Source: Calycina herbarum (lineage: Eukaryota; Ascomycota; Leotiomycetes; Helotiales; Pezizellaceae). Taken from it: a DNA stretch of 64,000 nt. The notes below the pieces were generated by a model that saw only the letters and a list, made by a program, of their open reading frames with translations, was not told where the DNA came from and made no database searches. Every line of letters begins with the position of its first letter. Within the stretch, counting starts at the first letter, position 1. Location: positions 22,647 to 86,646 of the forward strand of contig LLEY01000219.1 in NCBI GenBank assembly GCA_001414485.1. The letters are read 5' to 3'. Positions 48,643-59,032 of this stretch are shown one piece after another. The position numbers and the translations under genes were made by a program.

Positions 48643-49890
48643 ATGGCATCTTCAGCAATCACCATCAATGGCGCTTCAGCACCTCACTCAGCACCCCTAT
48701 CCATCCCAGTTAAACACCCCCAAGAACCCGAAGAAGAAAACTGTGGAAACCAAATGGCTGGAGATTTTGAGCCATTTTCCCCGGCCTCTGCTTCTCCATG
48801 CTATTAACCGGCCTCGATGCCTCAATCCTCGCCACAGCCCTCACAACAATCGTCACCGACCTCTACAGAGGAGTCCTATAAGGTTGCGTGTGGACAATGA
48901 ACGGATGTTTCCTAACAACAGCAGCGGTTCAACCTCTAGCCGGTCAAGCAACCGACATTTTCGGACGTCGTATACCTATGATCATCTCAGTCGCTCTTTT
49001 CGACGTGGGAAGTGGAATTTGCGGAGGGGCAAACTCTCTTGAGATGCTCATTGCCGGAGGTTTCCTGCAGGGACTTGGGGTGTTGGACTCTTCGTTATGG
49101 TCAATACGATCACTGCGGATTTAGTACCACTAAGAGAACGGATGAAGTATATGGCGATTATCATGACTTTCTTTACATTGGGAAGTTTCATAGGTCCAAT
49201 CATAGGAGGTGCGATTGTTCTATGCGTTTCTTGGAGATGGGTGTTTTATATCAATCTTCCAATCGTCGGCGTTGCGCTTGTACTGGCCTTATGTTTCCTC
49301 ATAGACGAGAAGGGAGAATACTCGAAAGAGTTACTCGTATATACTTTCTGGGGAACTTCGTTCTCGTATACGCAGTCGTCCCATCCTCATCCCATCGACA
49401 TGGGGAGGTACTACTTGCCCACGGAGTTCATGGGGCATCTTAGCCCCCCTCATCATCGGCTTTTTCACCCTCATCCTTTTCGGCCTCCATCAAACATTTG
49501 TTGCACGTGAACCAACAATGCCTCTCCGAGTCTTCGCGAATCCCGCCTCATTACTCGGCTACACCCTCACCTTCCACCACGGCATAATCCTAAACTGGCT
49601 CAGCTTCTTCCTCCCAGTCTACTTCCAAGTCCTCCTCGACGCCAGCCCCCTAAGCTCCGGCGTTGACCTCCTCGCCATCGTCATCCCCCTTGCACTAGTA
49701 GGAATGGTAGGCGGCATCGTGGTAGCAGTCACCGATCGCTACAATCCACTAATAATCACCGGCTTCATACTACTTTGCATCGCCATCGGTTGTCTTACCA
49801 CCTTCACAGCCGATTCTTCTACAGTAGTGTCGATGATCTTCCAAATCCTCGTCAGTGCAACTACATTAAACATAAGCCATGTTTCCCTAA
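48643..49890 (+). pseudogene. MFS drug/toxin efflux transporter (DHA2, 14-TMS type), broken
   Basis: A membrane exporter of the fungal family that pumps toxins and drugs with a proton gradient. Recognised pieces: LTGLDASILATALTTIVTDL (about 48800-48860), WTMNGCFLTTAAVQPLAGQA then DIFGRR (48888-48970, the motif A region), VPLRERMKYMAII and GSFIGPIIGGAIV, SWRWVFYINLPIVGVAL (49230-49270), and a last block with TLTFHHGIILNWLSFFLPVY and AIVIPLALVGMVGGIVVAV. Breaks: a shift near 48740, an extra base in the C4 run at 48779-48782, TAA at 48879-48881, a shift at G4 49077-49080, further shifts near 49340-49440, and loss of the last membrane segments. Most breaks are indels, not RIP. The start at 48643 is the best ATG. 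Confidence 0.82.
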
Positions 49891-49974
49891 CACCAAATAG
49901 GAGAGTTTCAAATTATTCGAATAGTAAATTTACCGTCATCATACTTGTCGTGGACGTAAGACTTGTCCAAGTAT

Positions 49975-50292
49975 TCATTTCTTTCCAAAGATAAGATCTC
50001 TGTAAGTGTCATCTTCGTCCAGTGGTCTAGTGTAATAAAACTTGCCGACTCGAACAAATTCATTTTTTTCGTCACTGGACTGGAGAATGAGGCCTTCTAT
50101 GTGACCCAAAGCACTAATTTCTAGGTTATCATCTGTTTCGCAAATAGGAACGAGGAAGAAGCTGTGTTCGTTTTGTAGGAACATTTTCCTGCCATCTGGA
50201 AGAGGAATGAAAGGAATGTGGTAGGTATTTCCCATTCCCGATATGCCGTGATCCCAATCACAAACATCAAGTTCACGTGATCTCGCGCCGCC
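49975..50292 (-). pseudogene. C-terminal fragment of a HET-like protein (tentative)
   Basis: The reverse-strand open frame ends at 49975. The visible part includes LPDGRKMFLQNEHSFFLVP, then LGHIEGLILQSSDEKNEFVR and VGKFYY. A 'GLIL.......F.RVG.F' pattern near the C-terminus is common in fungal heterokaryon-incompatibility (HET) proteins, but the HET domain itself is absent. The frame is open upstream to about 50292 without an obvious start, and the GC-rich repeat lies there. It lies back to back with the truncated MFS gene, so both may have been cut by the same rearrangement. Confidence 0.35.
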
Positions 50293-50372
50293 TTTGCTCA
50301 GGCTGGCTCAGGCCCGGCTCAGCTTCGGCTCATGTCTGCTCAGGTCTGTGCTCAGGTCTGCTCACCCAGCTT
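50290..50372. repeat. Degenerate gctcagg microrepeat
   Basis: The word gctcag occurs about seven times in 80 bases (ggctcaggctggctcagg, later tgctcaggtctgctcacc). A short hairpin ggggcccgaaaaggcccc follows at about 50381-50398. Confidence 0.7.
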
Positions 50373-50529
50373 TTAACGAGGGGCCCGAAAAGGCCCCCTT
50401 CCCCAGCTAGGGATCCCAATCTGTTCCCATTGCGCTTTCACAACCTGTACCAGCCAGAACTCATTCCCAGACGGAGAAAGATAGCGATGGCATCATCGAT
50501 GCCCTCGAGGGTTGCTTGTATTACAATTC

Positions 50530-50700
50530 CATAGTCGGGCAAACTCCATCTCTACACAGGATCCTTCTGGGGTCCCGGGTAACTGCACGGCTTGCGGCCT
50601 GTGTTCCATCTGTTGCGCGCTTAAACTCGTCCCGGAGCATAGTTGCATTCGCTGCTGCATAGTTAGCGCGATATACAATCGTTTTCTGGTTAACCTCTTT
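50530..50700 (-). other. Possible small coding remnant, unrecognised
   Basis: One reverse-strand frame is open here and reads VYRANYAAANATMLRDEFKR and continues to a CRDGVCPTMEL end. It has normal amino-acid composition but no start and no family I know. The longer ORF in another frame (50493-50858) has low-complexity composition and is less convincing. Confidence 0.25.
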
Positions 50701-50859
50701 GTACTCAAGGATATAAATTCGTAAAGTTTTCTATTTTGGTATACTTTACGGTAGGTGATGGTTTTTTTTACTAATTGCTCTGAAACCAAGTCGTAAATAG
50801 AGTATTTAGAATGATTTGATAGGATGTAGGAGACTTTTATAGTGATAGATAGCTTCAAT

Positions 50860-51450
50860 TTTTGAGTTTTAATTCATTTATTTTCACCTAGTCCATTGAT
50901 ACTATTCCTCGGGGAAATGCTGGGAGACCTCAGTCGCTACCTTTTCCTCACCACACCTCGCTTTCACAAAAGGATATCATAGATGAAGCGTTTTAAGTAG
51001 GTGGGTTGGCAGCTTCTCAGCTACATGGCTACTGCCTTTGATGAAAATATTATCATGAATGAGAACAGGGCCAACTACCTAGTTTCATTACTATAGGAGA
51101 AAAGCAGTATTTGTAAATAGAAGACATGATAGAAGTGGGGCATTTCAATCTTCTTCGGCATAAGGGACAACTCGCCTCTGCCACTGCTTTGAAGGTGGGC
51201 TTAGGTCAGATCAGAGCATACCGCTCATTTAAGTCAAGTCGTATGCCACCCCCGTAACACAAATGAATGTCCCTGGCCCCTACGAATGAATGTGATGATT
51301 AAAGCAATCTGGTGAATGAGTCTAGCTTTACGAAAATCATGCGTATCCCGCCACAGAATCATTAATCTTGCATCCACCATAATTCGAAACCACCCCTTTC
51401 CACTAAGAAGTTACTTTGCTATACAACAGTGGCTCTCAGGACCAATTTGT
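50860..51450. other. Intergenic, 3' of the GT2 gene
   Basis: No supported gene. Normal composition without RIP. Confidence 0.5.
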
Positions 51451-52872
51451 CTATTTATCAATTAGCCTGTTCAAAGACGCACTTATTTGTCTTACATTGT
51501 TAATTGTCATCAAGCTGTGGACCCTTGAAACCTGGCAAATGTACAAGTAAATGATGATTGCCGGAAGGTACAGGAGACGCGAAGGGAATGCCAAGAAGTC
51601 TGGTAGAAACCGAATCAATCTGCTTGCTTGCAAGATAACCATTTGAGAACCAAAGTTTGAGCTTCTGAACATGGTGTTAGCTAAAAGTCTTCGAAGATTC
51701 ACCAATTGCAAGTCTTACCGTATATGGTACACAAAGTAACTGATCTCAATTAGAAAAGAGAAACTTCCCAAGCACCAAGTCAGTCGTGACCACGCAGTGA
51801 ATGGGGCGTTTCTATGAATTACATTCAGGTTATTTACAATGGCTTAAAAGTAGTGATGCATCGCTTACCTCCAAATCTGAGCAGTCATGACGGTTGCCCG
51901 TAGGCAGGACTGCCAGTCACTTCTGTGCCATCGGGCTAGCTGGCTCAAATGCTTCCATGTTGTTCTTGGGGTTGTCAAGACAGAGAAGCCACCAGGTCCT
52001 TCGTCTGCAATCACGGCACATTTCCAACCATGTTCGTAAAGCCAAAGAGTAATGGATTGGTCATCTCCAGCATTGAGTCGGCGTTTCATCCAGGTTTCAT
52101 TGGCAAATCTCTCAAGAAAGGCTGGATCTCGAAGTATCTTGCCCCTATATGCAGCAGTTGTTCCACTCGCACAAAACACCCCACCGTCAAAAAGCATGCT
52201 GGTCCTAATGTCGATTGCATCTCCAGCAAGGCGAGTAGCAGAAAGCGTTTCCCAAAAATTGAATTGTGGCCCTGAGGATCGGAACTTAACCTCTGGGAAG
52301 ACTGCCCCAAGGTTCGGGTCCTTTGTAAATGGGAGAAGTAGCCTAGACAGGACTACAGGAGACCATGTGGTGTCATCATCACAAATAATAATGATCTCAC
52401 TGTCGGTGTGCCGGAATCCTTCACAAAGCTGTGCCCTCTTGTTTGATATTGGACTGCGGATAATTTGGAACTTTGTAGATATGTAGTTCGATACCTGCTC
52501 TGAGACTTGGGTAAAGACTTCGTTATTGGTGATGATACAGACTTCATCTGGCTGGCCAAGTAGCCAGGTTGGCAGTGTAGTACTGAGAGTATTCCCGCTA
52601 TTGATGGTAGCACACACAATTGCCGTCTTTGGGGGTCCTGTTTCTTTGGTTTTTTTGTGGTCTCTTCCATTCCGACTTTGGATAGATCGATAAACGTAGT
52701 AGCATATCAACTCCAAGATACCAATGATGAAACGATAGATGCTTTTTGGAAGTATATAGGTCAGTGGTGTTTACAAACAACCATGGCAACTACAAGAAGC
52801 GGGAACCTCTTACATTACTGCCCAGTACAGCTTCTCTAAAGCTGCTGGATTTTCCATCATTGGAATACTCAT
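51451..52872 (-). CDS. Glycosyltransferase family 2, membrane polysaccharide synthase type
   Basis: Four exons on the reverse strand: 52872-52814, 52741-51869, 51811-51719 and 51664-51451, giving 412 residues. The introns of 72, 57 and 54 bp have GTAAG donors and keep frame, so the gene appears intact. Start: the ATG at 52872 gives MSIPMMENPAALEKLYWAVI; frames further upstream lack an ATG. Residues about 18-40 form a membrane segment (IIYRFIIGILELICYYVY). The GT2 fold follows: PPKTAIVCATIN, DDDT near 141-144 for nucleotide-sugar binding, a SGTTAAYRG block near 212, GDDQS near 245 (catalytic region), and QLARWHRSDW near 287-296, the place of the QxxRW motif. Hydrophobic segments near the C-terminus include SRLLYLPAIIIYLYICQ. 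It resembles fungal relatives of capsular polysaccharide and hyaluronan synthases. Product unknown. Confidence 0.82.
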
Positions 52873-53150
52873 ACTCTCCTTACTGTTGCAGTTTCCTCCG
52901 AAGACAGCACAAGGCAGCAACAGGTACTGAGGTACTACGATCCTGAGTAGAAGGAAAGTAAATACTGTGGTGCCGAATAACTCTTTATTCTGATGAGACT
53001 CTGGTACAGTCAGTTGCGACTTAAGCTTGAATTTGCCCACTTTTTTTTTAATCCGAGCGTTTTGCGTGCCGTAATCGTGTCTAGGAGGCTATATAGAAAA
53101 TTAGCTAAATAACTACTTATTACCTTATACTCCTTGTTCTTGATACTCTA
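52873..53150. other. 5' flank of the GT2 gene, then edge of RIPed DNA
   Basis: Normal composition up to about 53085, with a run of nine T near 53041-53050. TpA richness sets in after that. This is the right edge of gene island 2. Confidence 0.55.
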
Positions 53151-54470
53151 ATATGGTTATGAATATGCGCTTATAAGGCCCTGGGCCAGAGATACCTAAA
53201 TCACCCCCTCGAGTTAAAAAAGCTACTAAAAAAGCCCTTAAAAAGGCCCCCTCTCCTACTACCGATATGCCACCACCACCACCACTAAGGAAGGTTACAA
53301 TCGATATAGGAGCTTTAGTAAGAGCTAGCTCAAAGGCTCTAGAAGCGCGCCTTCCTAGTAAGAGCCCTTTGACAACCACTGGCTCTCGTACGCTCTTAAT
53401 TACCTCTCTATCTAAAGCCGCTAAATTATAATAATCGATCGAGGACGACTATGTAATATATATCGAAGAGGAAAGAGCGTATACTGAAATAGAGGAATAT
53501 TAGATAATAGATAAGAGAGCGAGAGAGATAGTAAGAGTAAGAGCGAGGAGAGAAGCTAAAGAGGAGGCTAAATATATATTAATCTTTGAGCCTTCGAAGC
53601 TTATAGAGGACGATTCTATAAGCTTGTTAGTAAGGTCTAAAAAGAAGAGAACTTTTCTATCTACTGATCTTACTAAGAGTAATAGTAATAAAGCCTAAAA
53701 GACCCCTAGAAAGAAGACTCTCTTAAAAGCCTTTAAAACCTCGAAAGCGAAAGCGCTACTTATAGTAATTAAGGTAAAGACGTACGTAGATAGTATATAA
53801 GAGAGGACTCTTAATAAGCTCTTAAACTTAGAGCTTAAGAATCGAGAGGTGGATTTCAATTATATAGTTATAAATATATATTAAGTAGTAGATAGATTTA
53901 TTAATAGCCGTTTTAGGTGTAATTAAGAGCGCCGAGATCCTGATTATTAGATAGCTATCTAAGGCGTAAAGAGTAATCCTAAAAGATATAATATTAGTAA
54001 TTAGAGAGATTAGGAGGACTTTAAGAAAGCTCTGAGATATACTAAGGTAATCGAAGAGAAGATAATCTAGTACGTTTTAGTAGTATACTATAGCGTAGCT
54101 AACGATTCTAATAATCTTATCGATTTAAAGATTATAAAGGCTCTTAGGAAAGAGAGCGCTAAAAAGCCTAAGAGCGTTACTAACGTATACGACGAAGTAG
54201 TAAACGACTCGAGCGACGAGACTGATTTATTCTCTACTAAAACTTTAAGCGATAACGATAGCGAAGCTTAGAGGTATATAGATAAGAAGGTAGTACGGAA
54301 GGCAGCGGCGGCGTCTTACTTAAGTAAGAGAAAGAGAGATAAAAGGAATACTCGAAAGAAGGTGTAAAAGGCAAAGAGGGCCTGATCTACTATAATAAGT
54401 AGGTAGCTCGACGATTTAGCGATTAAGAGAGCGTCGTAAGTAGAAGTACTAGGAGCGACGGTTGTGACAG
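53150..54470 (+). pseudogene. Long RIP-killed ORF, lysine-rich protein of unknown family
   Basis: One forward frame can be read for about 440 codons with stops only at TAG/TAA sites where Gln is expected. It starts near 53150 with a proline/lysine-rich part (KSPPRVKKATKKALKKAPSP, then DMPPPPPLRKVTIDIG). A Lys/Arg/Glu-rich middle follows, then an acidic stretch (VNDSSDETDLFSTKTLSDND, about 54206-54265) and a basic end (YLSKRKRDKRNTRKK). No domain is recognised. It could be ORF1/gag of a transposon or a duplicated host gene. It ends directly before an LTR-like start at 54474, so it may be cut there. CpA is not yet exhausted in its first 250 bases. Confidence 0.45.
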
Positions 54471-54473
54471 CCG

Positions 54474-54612
54474 TCACGTGGCTGGAGGTCACGTGGGCGG
54501 TGTTACACCGGGATTCCTATTAAGTAGTAGAATAGCGAATTAGTCTGTCGATTAATTCTTATGTCTTTTAGCCGGCTAGCGCACTGGTAAAAGCTATTCA
54601 TTCACGTCTGTT
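54474..54612 (+). repeat. Possible solo LTR or LTR fragment
   Basis: Begins tgtgacagccgtcacgtgg, with an internal cacgtg and ggtcacgtggg, and ends near ctgttata. The start resembles the reverse complement of the gypsy 1 LTR end (tgtgacggttctgaccgtca) in style only. I see no second copy in the window and no clear 5-bp target duplication, so the right edge is a guess. Confidence 0.4.
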
Positions 54613-55908
54613 ATAATAGTAGAGATTTAAAAGAACTTTTAATATACTAAAGATACGTGTACTAACTTCCCTAGAACGTGCTACGTATAACCGACTACTC
54701 TTAACTACTTTATAGTATAGTATTCGAATATAAAGTTATAGGCGAAGAGGGTATATAAAGGCTAGAGATTAACGACTACTTCTCTTACGTTTATTATTAT
54801 AAATTTAATATATATAAATAAAAAAGAAGAGATAAAGAGGGATATAATACCACTTCTACTAGTATATATAAGTAGAGGATATAATATATCTTTAAACGTA
54901 TACTTTAATTCCTTAGTAGTTATAGAAGATAACTTAAGAGTTAACGCTATTAAGAAGCCTACTCTTCTACACTCTCTTCTACTACTTATAACGCTATCTA
55001 AGTAACCTGTAGCTCTCTTCTATTATCTCTCGAGTGCCGTAGATTATAATAAGTATAAGCTAAAGTCTATAACGTATTTATAGTATAAGTTTATAGTATA
55101 GTATTAACGTATATATAAACCTATATACTTTAACTTTAGAGTATATAAATATATTATAAAAAGAGCTTAAGAGGAATTCTTAACCTTTAAGTAATTTCGT
55201 AATTTAACTATAATAGAATTAGTATATCTAACTATTACTCTTAGTATATAGAAGAGCTTATATATAGATATTAGTACTTTTAAGAAAGTATATATATTAT
55301 TATATAAGTGAATAAGCCTCTGACTTATATCTATCTACGTAACTAGCACGCTAGTACCACGCTAGTACCACGCTAGTATAAGTATAAAATAGTCGTACTT
55401 CGAGTACCTAGAATAGTTATAGAGAATATAATACGTATATATAACTAGACAGATTTATAACTAAGTTATACTAATACTAATTAGTATTATACGTAGATTA
55501 GATTACTTAGTTATAAGCTTACTTATACTTACTATAGTTAAGTGTCTTTAGCTAACTAAACGTTAAGAGTAGTACTATTATACGCTGTAGCCTACTACTA
55601 CGTATAATCCTCTAACCTTGTTTAGATTTGATTATATAAGTATACTATTCTATACTTCGCTCTAGGATTTATATAATATATAACCTTTAAGACGAATCTA
55701 TCTTATATTAAGATTATAGACTTAGAATCGCTTATTACTTTAACTCCTTTATATTTACTTATAAACTAAGTCTTATAGATTTACTTATATTAACTTATTA
55801 AGTAAATTACTTATACTCCTGATTTACTAAAAAGAAGTAGAAGGAATCCAGTTACCTAAAACACTACCTCGAACCTTTAAGAAAGTCGACTACTAGCTAT
55901 CGTTTAAG
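54613..55908. other. RIPed AT-rich DNA, probably 5' region of copia C
   Basis: TpA-rich with nearly no CpA. It includes a small tandem of accacgctagt (three copies at about 55348-55377). It joins 59050 across the bipartite insertion, so it is the left part of the sequence that carries copia C. No gene is recognised. Confidence 0.5.
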
Positions 55909-55924
55909 CTATCCGACCTTTTAT

Positions 55925-57688
55925 TTATTTATTTATTTCTATTTAACGTTAGGCGGAGTCTAGCTCGCGTAGGCTAGGTCTTAAAAGAGTCCTAGTTTTA
56001 GGCAAATAACGCTAGAGGGGTGCCCTAGGCTATAGAGGGTGTAAATGAAAGAACGCTAATTTATAAGAGACAGTTTAAAGAGAAGCCCTACTTCTGAAGC
56101 AGCCCTTGTTCTAAATTAGAATAAGAAAACAGTATATAATAACAGAGAGTAGAGAGTAGAGAGAGATATAAGGTAAAGAAGAGAAAGATTTCTCTATCTA
56201 GGGGGACAGATCTTAGTATAAAACTTCGTCTTATAGTAGACCTTGTAAAATAGCTCCTTATAGTATAGGCTAAAGAGTATTTAAGGATTCCTCTCAGCCT
56301 CTATAAGTAGCCTAGGAGCTGCTTTGTTTACAAGCCTATAAAAGAGCAGGTGAAATTAAGTCTTCTTCTTTCTATACTTACACTCCTCTAAGAAGAGCAG
56401 CGTGTTAAGGTGGAAGAAGCGAAGGTGATACGTTATAAAGTCTCCGTAGCCGGAGCGAGTAGCAATTAAGCGAGCTAGGACCTCTCTTAGTAAGCGAAGT
56501 AACCGAGGTTTTAAGGACCAGCTATCGAGCCCTAGATTCTTATATAGCCTAGGAAGTGTAGCTTTCTATAGCTTCTTTATAAGCTGTACCCCTATCTCTT
56601 TAACCTCTCTCTAAAGCGTAGTAGTATAGAGTAAGAGAAGAGAGTTTAAAGAGAGTAGCCGAGCGCCTCTCCCTACGGCTCTATCCGCTATCTTATTACC
56701 TTAGATACCTATATAGCTAGGATACTACATAGTTTAGACTTTCCTAGGGTATAGTAGAGCTAACTCGTTAACTCTATTAAAAGTCTCTTATAAAGTGCTA
56801 TAGAACCAGTAGGTTAGTTGTAGTATAGCTTCGAGGTTGTTAAGACAGATCTAGCACTTCCTAGCTAGTAACTAGAAAGAGGAAGCTAGGGCTAATTTAA
56901 GACTATACAAGGCTGCTCTAGCCTCTACGTCGTATATCTCTAGTACCTTGCCAAAGGAGAAGACCTTAGTATTAAGGATAACTCCTCCTCTTATTAAATA
57001 GACGCCTCTACTGGTTCTCTTATCGTCTAACCGAGAGCCGTCTATAAAGACAACTAGGTCTATAGCAGGGATAGTAGCGAGGAATTCAAGGAATTTAGCT
57101 TTATAGGATTCCTTTATCCCTCTAGAGTCAGGCCCCTCTACTTCTAGAAGGCAGGCTTGCTAGTCAAAGCCTCTATTCTATAGAGGGTCTTAAAGAGAGT
57201 TAATCTCTTCAGAGAGAGGGAGGGCTACGTAAGCACGGTATATAAGCCTAGCTCTAGAGCAAGGGTTATTTATACATCGTTTCAGTAGGTGAGTCGGGTC
57301 GAGTCGTCGAGTCCTGGCTTTAAGTGCTTTGCTTCTAACTATAAGAGCAATTTTAGAGGCTAGAAGGCTAGATTCTATAAGAAGTACTAAGGTAGGAGTG
57401 GTTTTGTATACTAGGAGGATAATCCTAGTATACTTAGCTACTACTCTATCTAGTAGAGTTAGATAACGGCTAATTCGGTTGTTTATGCCCCCTGCCTAGT
57501 CACCTCTAGCTCTGGCACGCCTAGGGAACCAGGTCTCGCTTCCGAAGTAGGCGATCGACAGAATATACGCAGTAGTAGCTTGTTTAAGCAGATAAGAGAG
57601 TAAGCCTCTTACTGTGTTTGTTGTCTCTTTCAAGGCACTAGCTACTAGTGTAGCCTTGCTAGCTATCCTTCTAACGTGGCCGGTGAAA
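55925..57688 (-). pseudogene. LINE copy 3, 3' fragment (end of RT, RNase H, 3' end)
   Basis: Contains the RNase H part and the C-terminal region of ORF2 on the reverse strand, and the 3' untranslated end with the AAATA tail. Truncated at 57688, downstream of the YADD motif. RIP stops throughout. Confidence 0.88.
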
Positions 57689-57699
57689 GATATATATTT

Positions 57700-59032
57700 A
57701 TTATACCTTGTAGTTTAATCAGTGCCTCTCTGTTTTTTCGGTTCAGGTTTTGTTTAAATATATAGTAAAGTTAGAGTATGTTCCTTCTACGCTAGAACCT
57801 TTATAACGCTTTTCCCTTATATTTCGCCTCCTAAGTTTAAGAGAAAGAGGAGGACAAATTCTCTTTCTCTACTTCTCTTCTATAGTTTACTCCTTAAGCC
57901 TACGATTACTAACTAGCTAACTGCTCTCTACGTACTCTTCGTAGACCGACATACGCCTCCGTCCTCTTAGGCTATATAGACAGTGTTATATAGAGTAATA
58001 AATTACTATCCTCCTTCTATCGCTGCTATTATATACCTCGCTCTAGAGGTTTAACCCCTCTTCGCGATACCCTGCTACATCTCTGCTACTCTAGTAGGGC
58101 TGACTATGCCTCGCAGGATTTACGTAGAGCATACCCCTAGCTAGGCAGCATACTCTATGTATTTCCATCCTACTAACTAAAGCGAAGCTTCTGTTCTCTC
58201 TATACGCCTCTAATCCCTAGCTTTCTATTAGCCCAGTCCCTAAGCCCCGTTTATACAAAGTAAGCCGGCCTTTCTATCTTATATATTATAAAATCGCGTT
58301 TCTAGGCGTATAGGCAAAGAGAGGGCTAGCATCGTATTCGTAAGAGATTCGTGAATTGTCGTCGAGCTTATATCTATAGCGGTTTTTCCCTACCTATACC
58401 GAGCTATTCTTAAGAGCGTCCTTCTACCTAAGCAGAGGAGTTAAGAGAACAGGAGAGACCTCTATCTAAACTATTTCCCTCTATCTATCCCTCCTTGTTT
58501 ATATAAGATCCTAGCTCTTTACCGTCCCTTCTAGGCTTATCTACCTATATAGAGTATAACCCTCCTTTATACTCCCTTCTTTAATAGACGCTCTGTTTTC
58601 TTCTTTATATAGGTCGACCGTCGTAGAGGGAAGGCTGTATTCATCAGTTCTATAGCAGGAACCTATACTAACTAGTATACCCCTATTTTTGCCGATTATG
58701 AAAACTCTATAAATGCCGCCCCAGAGGTGCCCTATCCGCCTAATGCAGTTAGTGCTGCTTAGAAATCCGACCGTGTAGATGTCGAAGATGTGCCTAGTTA
58801 TAAGGCAGGGAATCGGACGGTTAGGTGGTTTTTAAATACCAGTGGCGTTGGCTGCCATTCCTCTGTTCTAGTGAGGCCACGTTACGATACCCTCGCTGGA
58901 TTACTACAACGCCCTCCACCAGCTCTAACTAAGTTGCGAGAGTATCTCTTAGGCTCTGGGATTATATTGCTTTCGCTCAATTCTAGGTTCGTAGCCAGCG
59001 CCACGGACAGGCAGAGATTTCGACTTTGCTAG
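57700..59032 (+). pseudogene. Unrecognised forward-strand reading frame in the non-LINE half
   Basis: In the forward direction, opposite to the LINE, one frame can be read for about 440 codons with TAG/TAA only where Gln or Trp is expected. It passes PPKFKRKRRTNSLSLLLFYS near 57830, PRRIYVEHTPS near 58120, and GRKGKAVFISSIAG-like codons near 58630. It is fully open from about 58684 apart from one TAG near 58762, through NTSGVGCHSSVLVRPRYDTL to RLC and TAG at 59030-59032, one base before the right edge of the insertion. I do not recognise a family. A long frame antisense to the LINE argues either for a reverse-inserted gene or for chance, since RIP lowers coding clues. Confidence 0.4.

Noticed and set aside
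50381..50398. A GC-rich hairpin that looks like a bacterial terminator
   Set aside because: The window is fungal; rho-independent terminators are not expected. Kept only as a structural note.
50493..50858. A 121-codon reverse ORF
   Set aside because: The composition is unconvincing, with no motif and no homologue recalled. Another frame inside it looks a little more protein-like but also lacks a start.
52052..52486. A 144-codon forward ORF inside the GT2 gene
   Set aside because: A shadow of the GT2 coding strand, where motifs and introns agree.
53125..53379. An 84-codon reverse ORF
   Set aside because: Antisense of the start of the longer forward frame at 53150-54470, with low-complexity Gly/Val content.
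54474..54612. LTR of gypsy 1 or gypsy 2
   Set aside because: Only the first few bases (tgtgacagcc) and a cacgtg word are alike. The rest does not match either LTR in the window.
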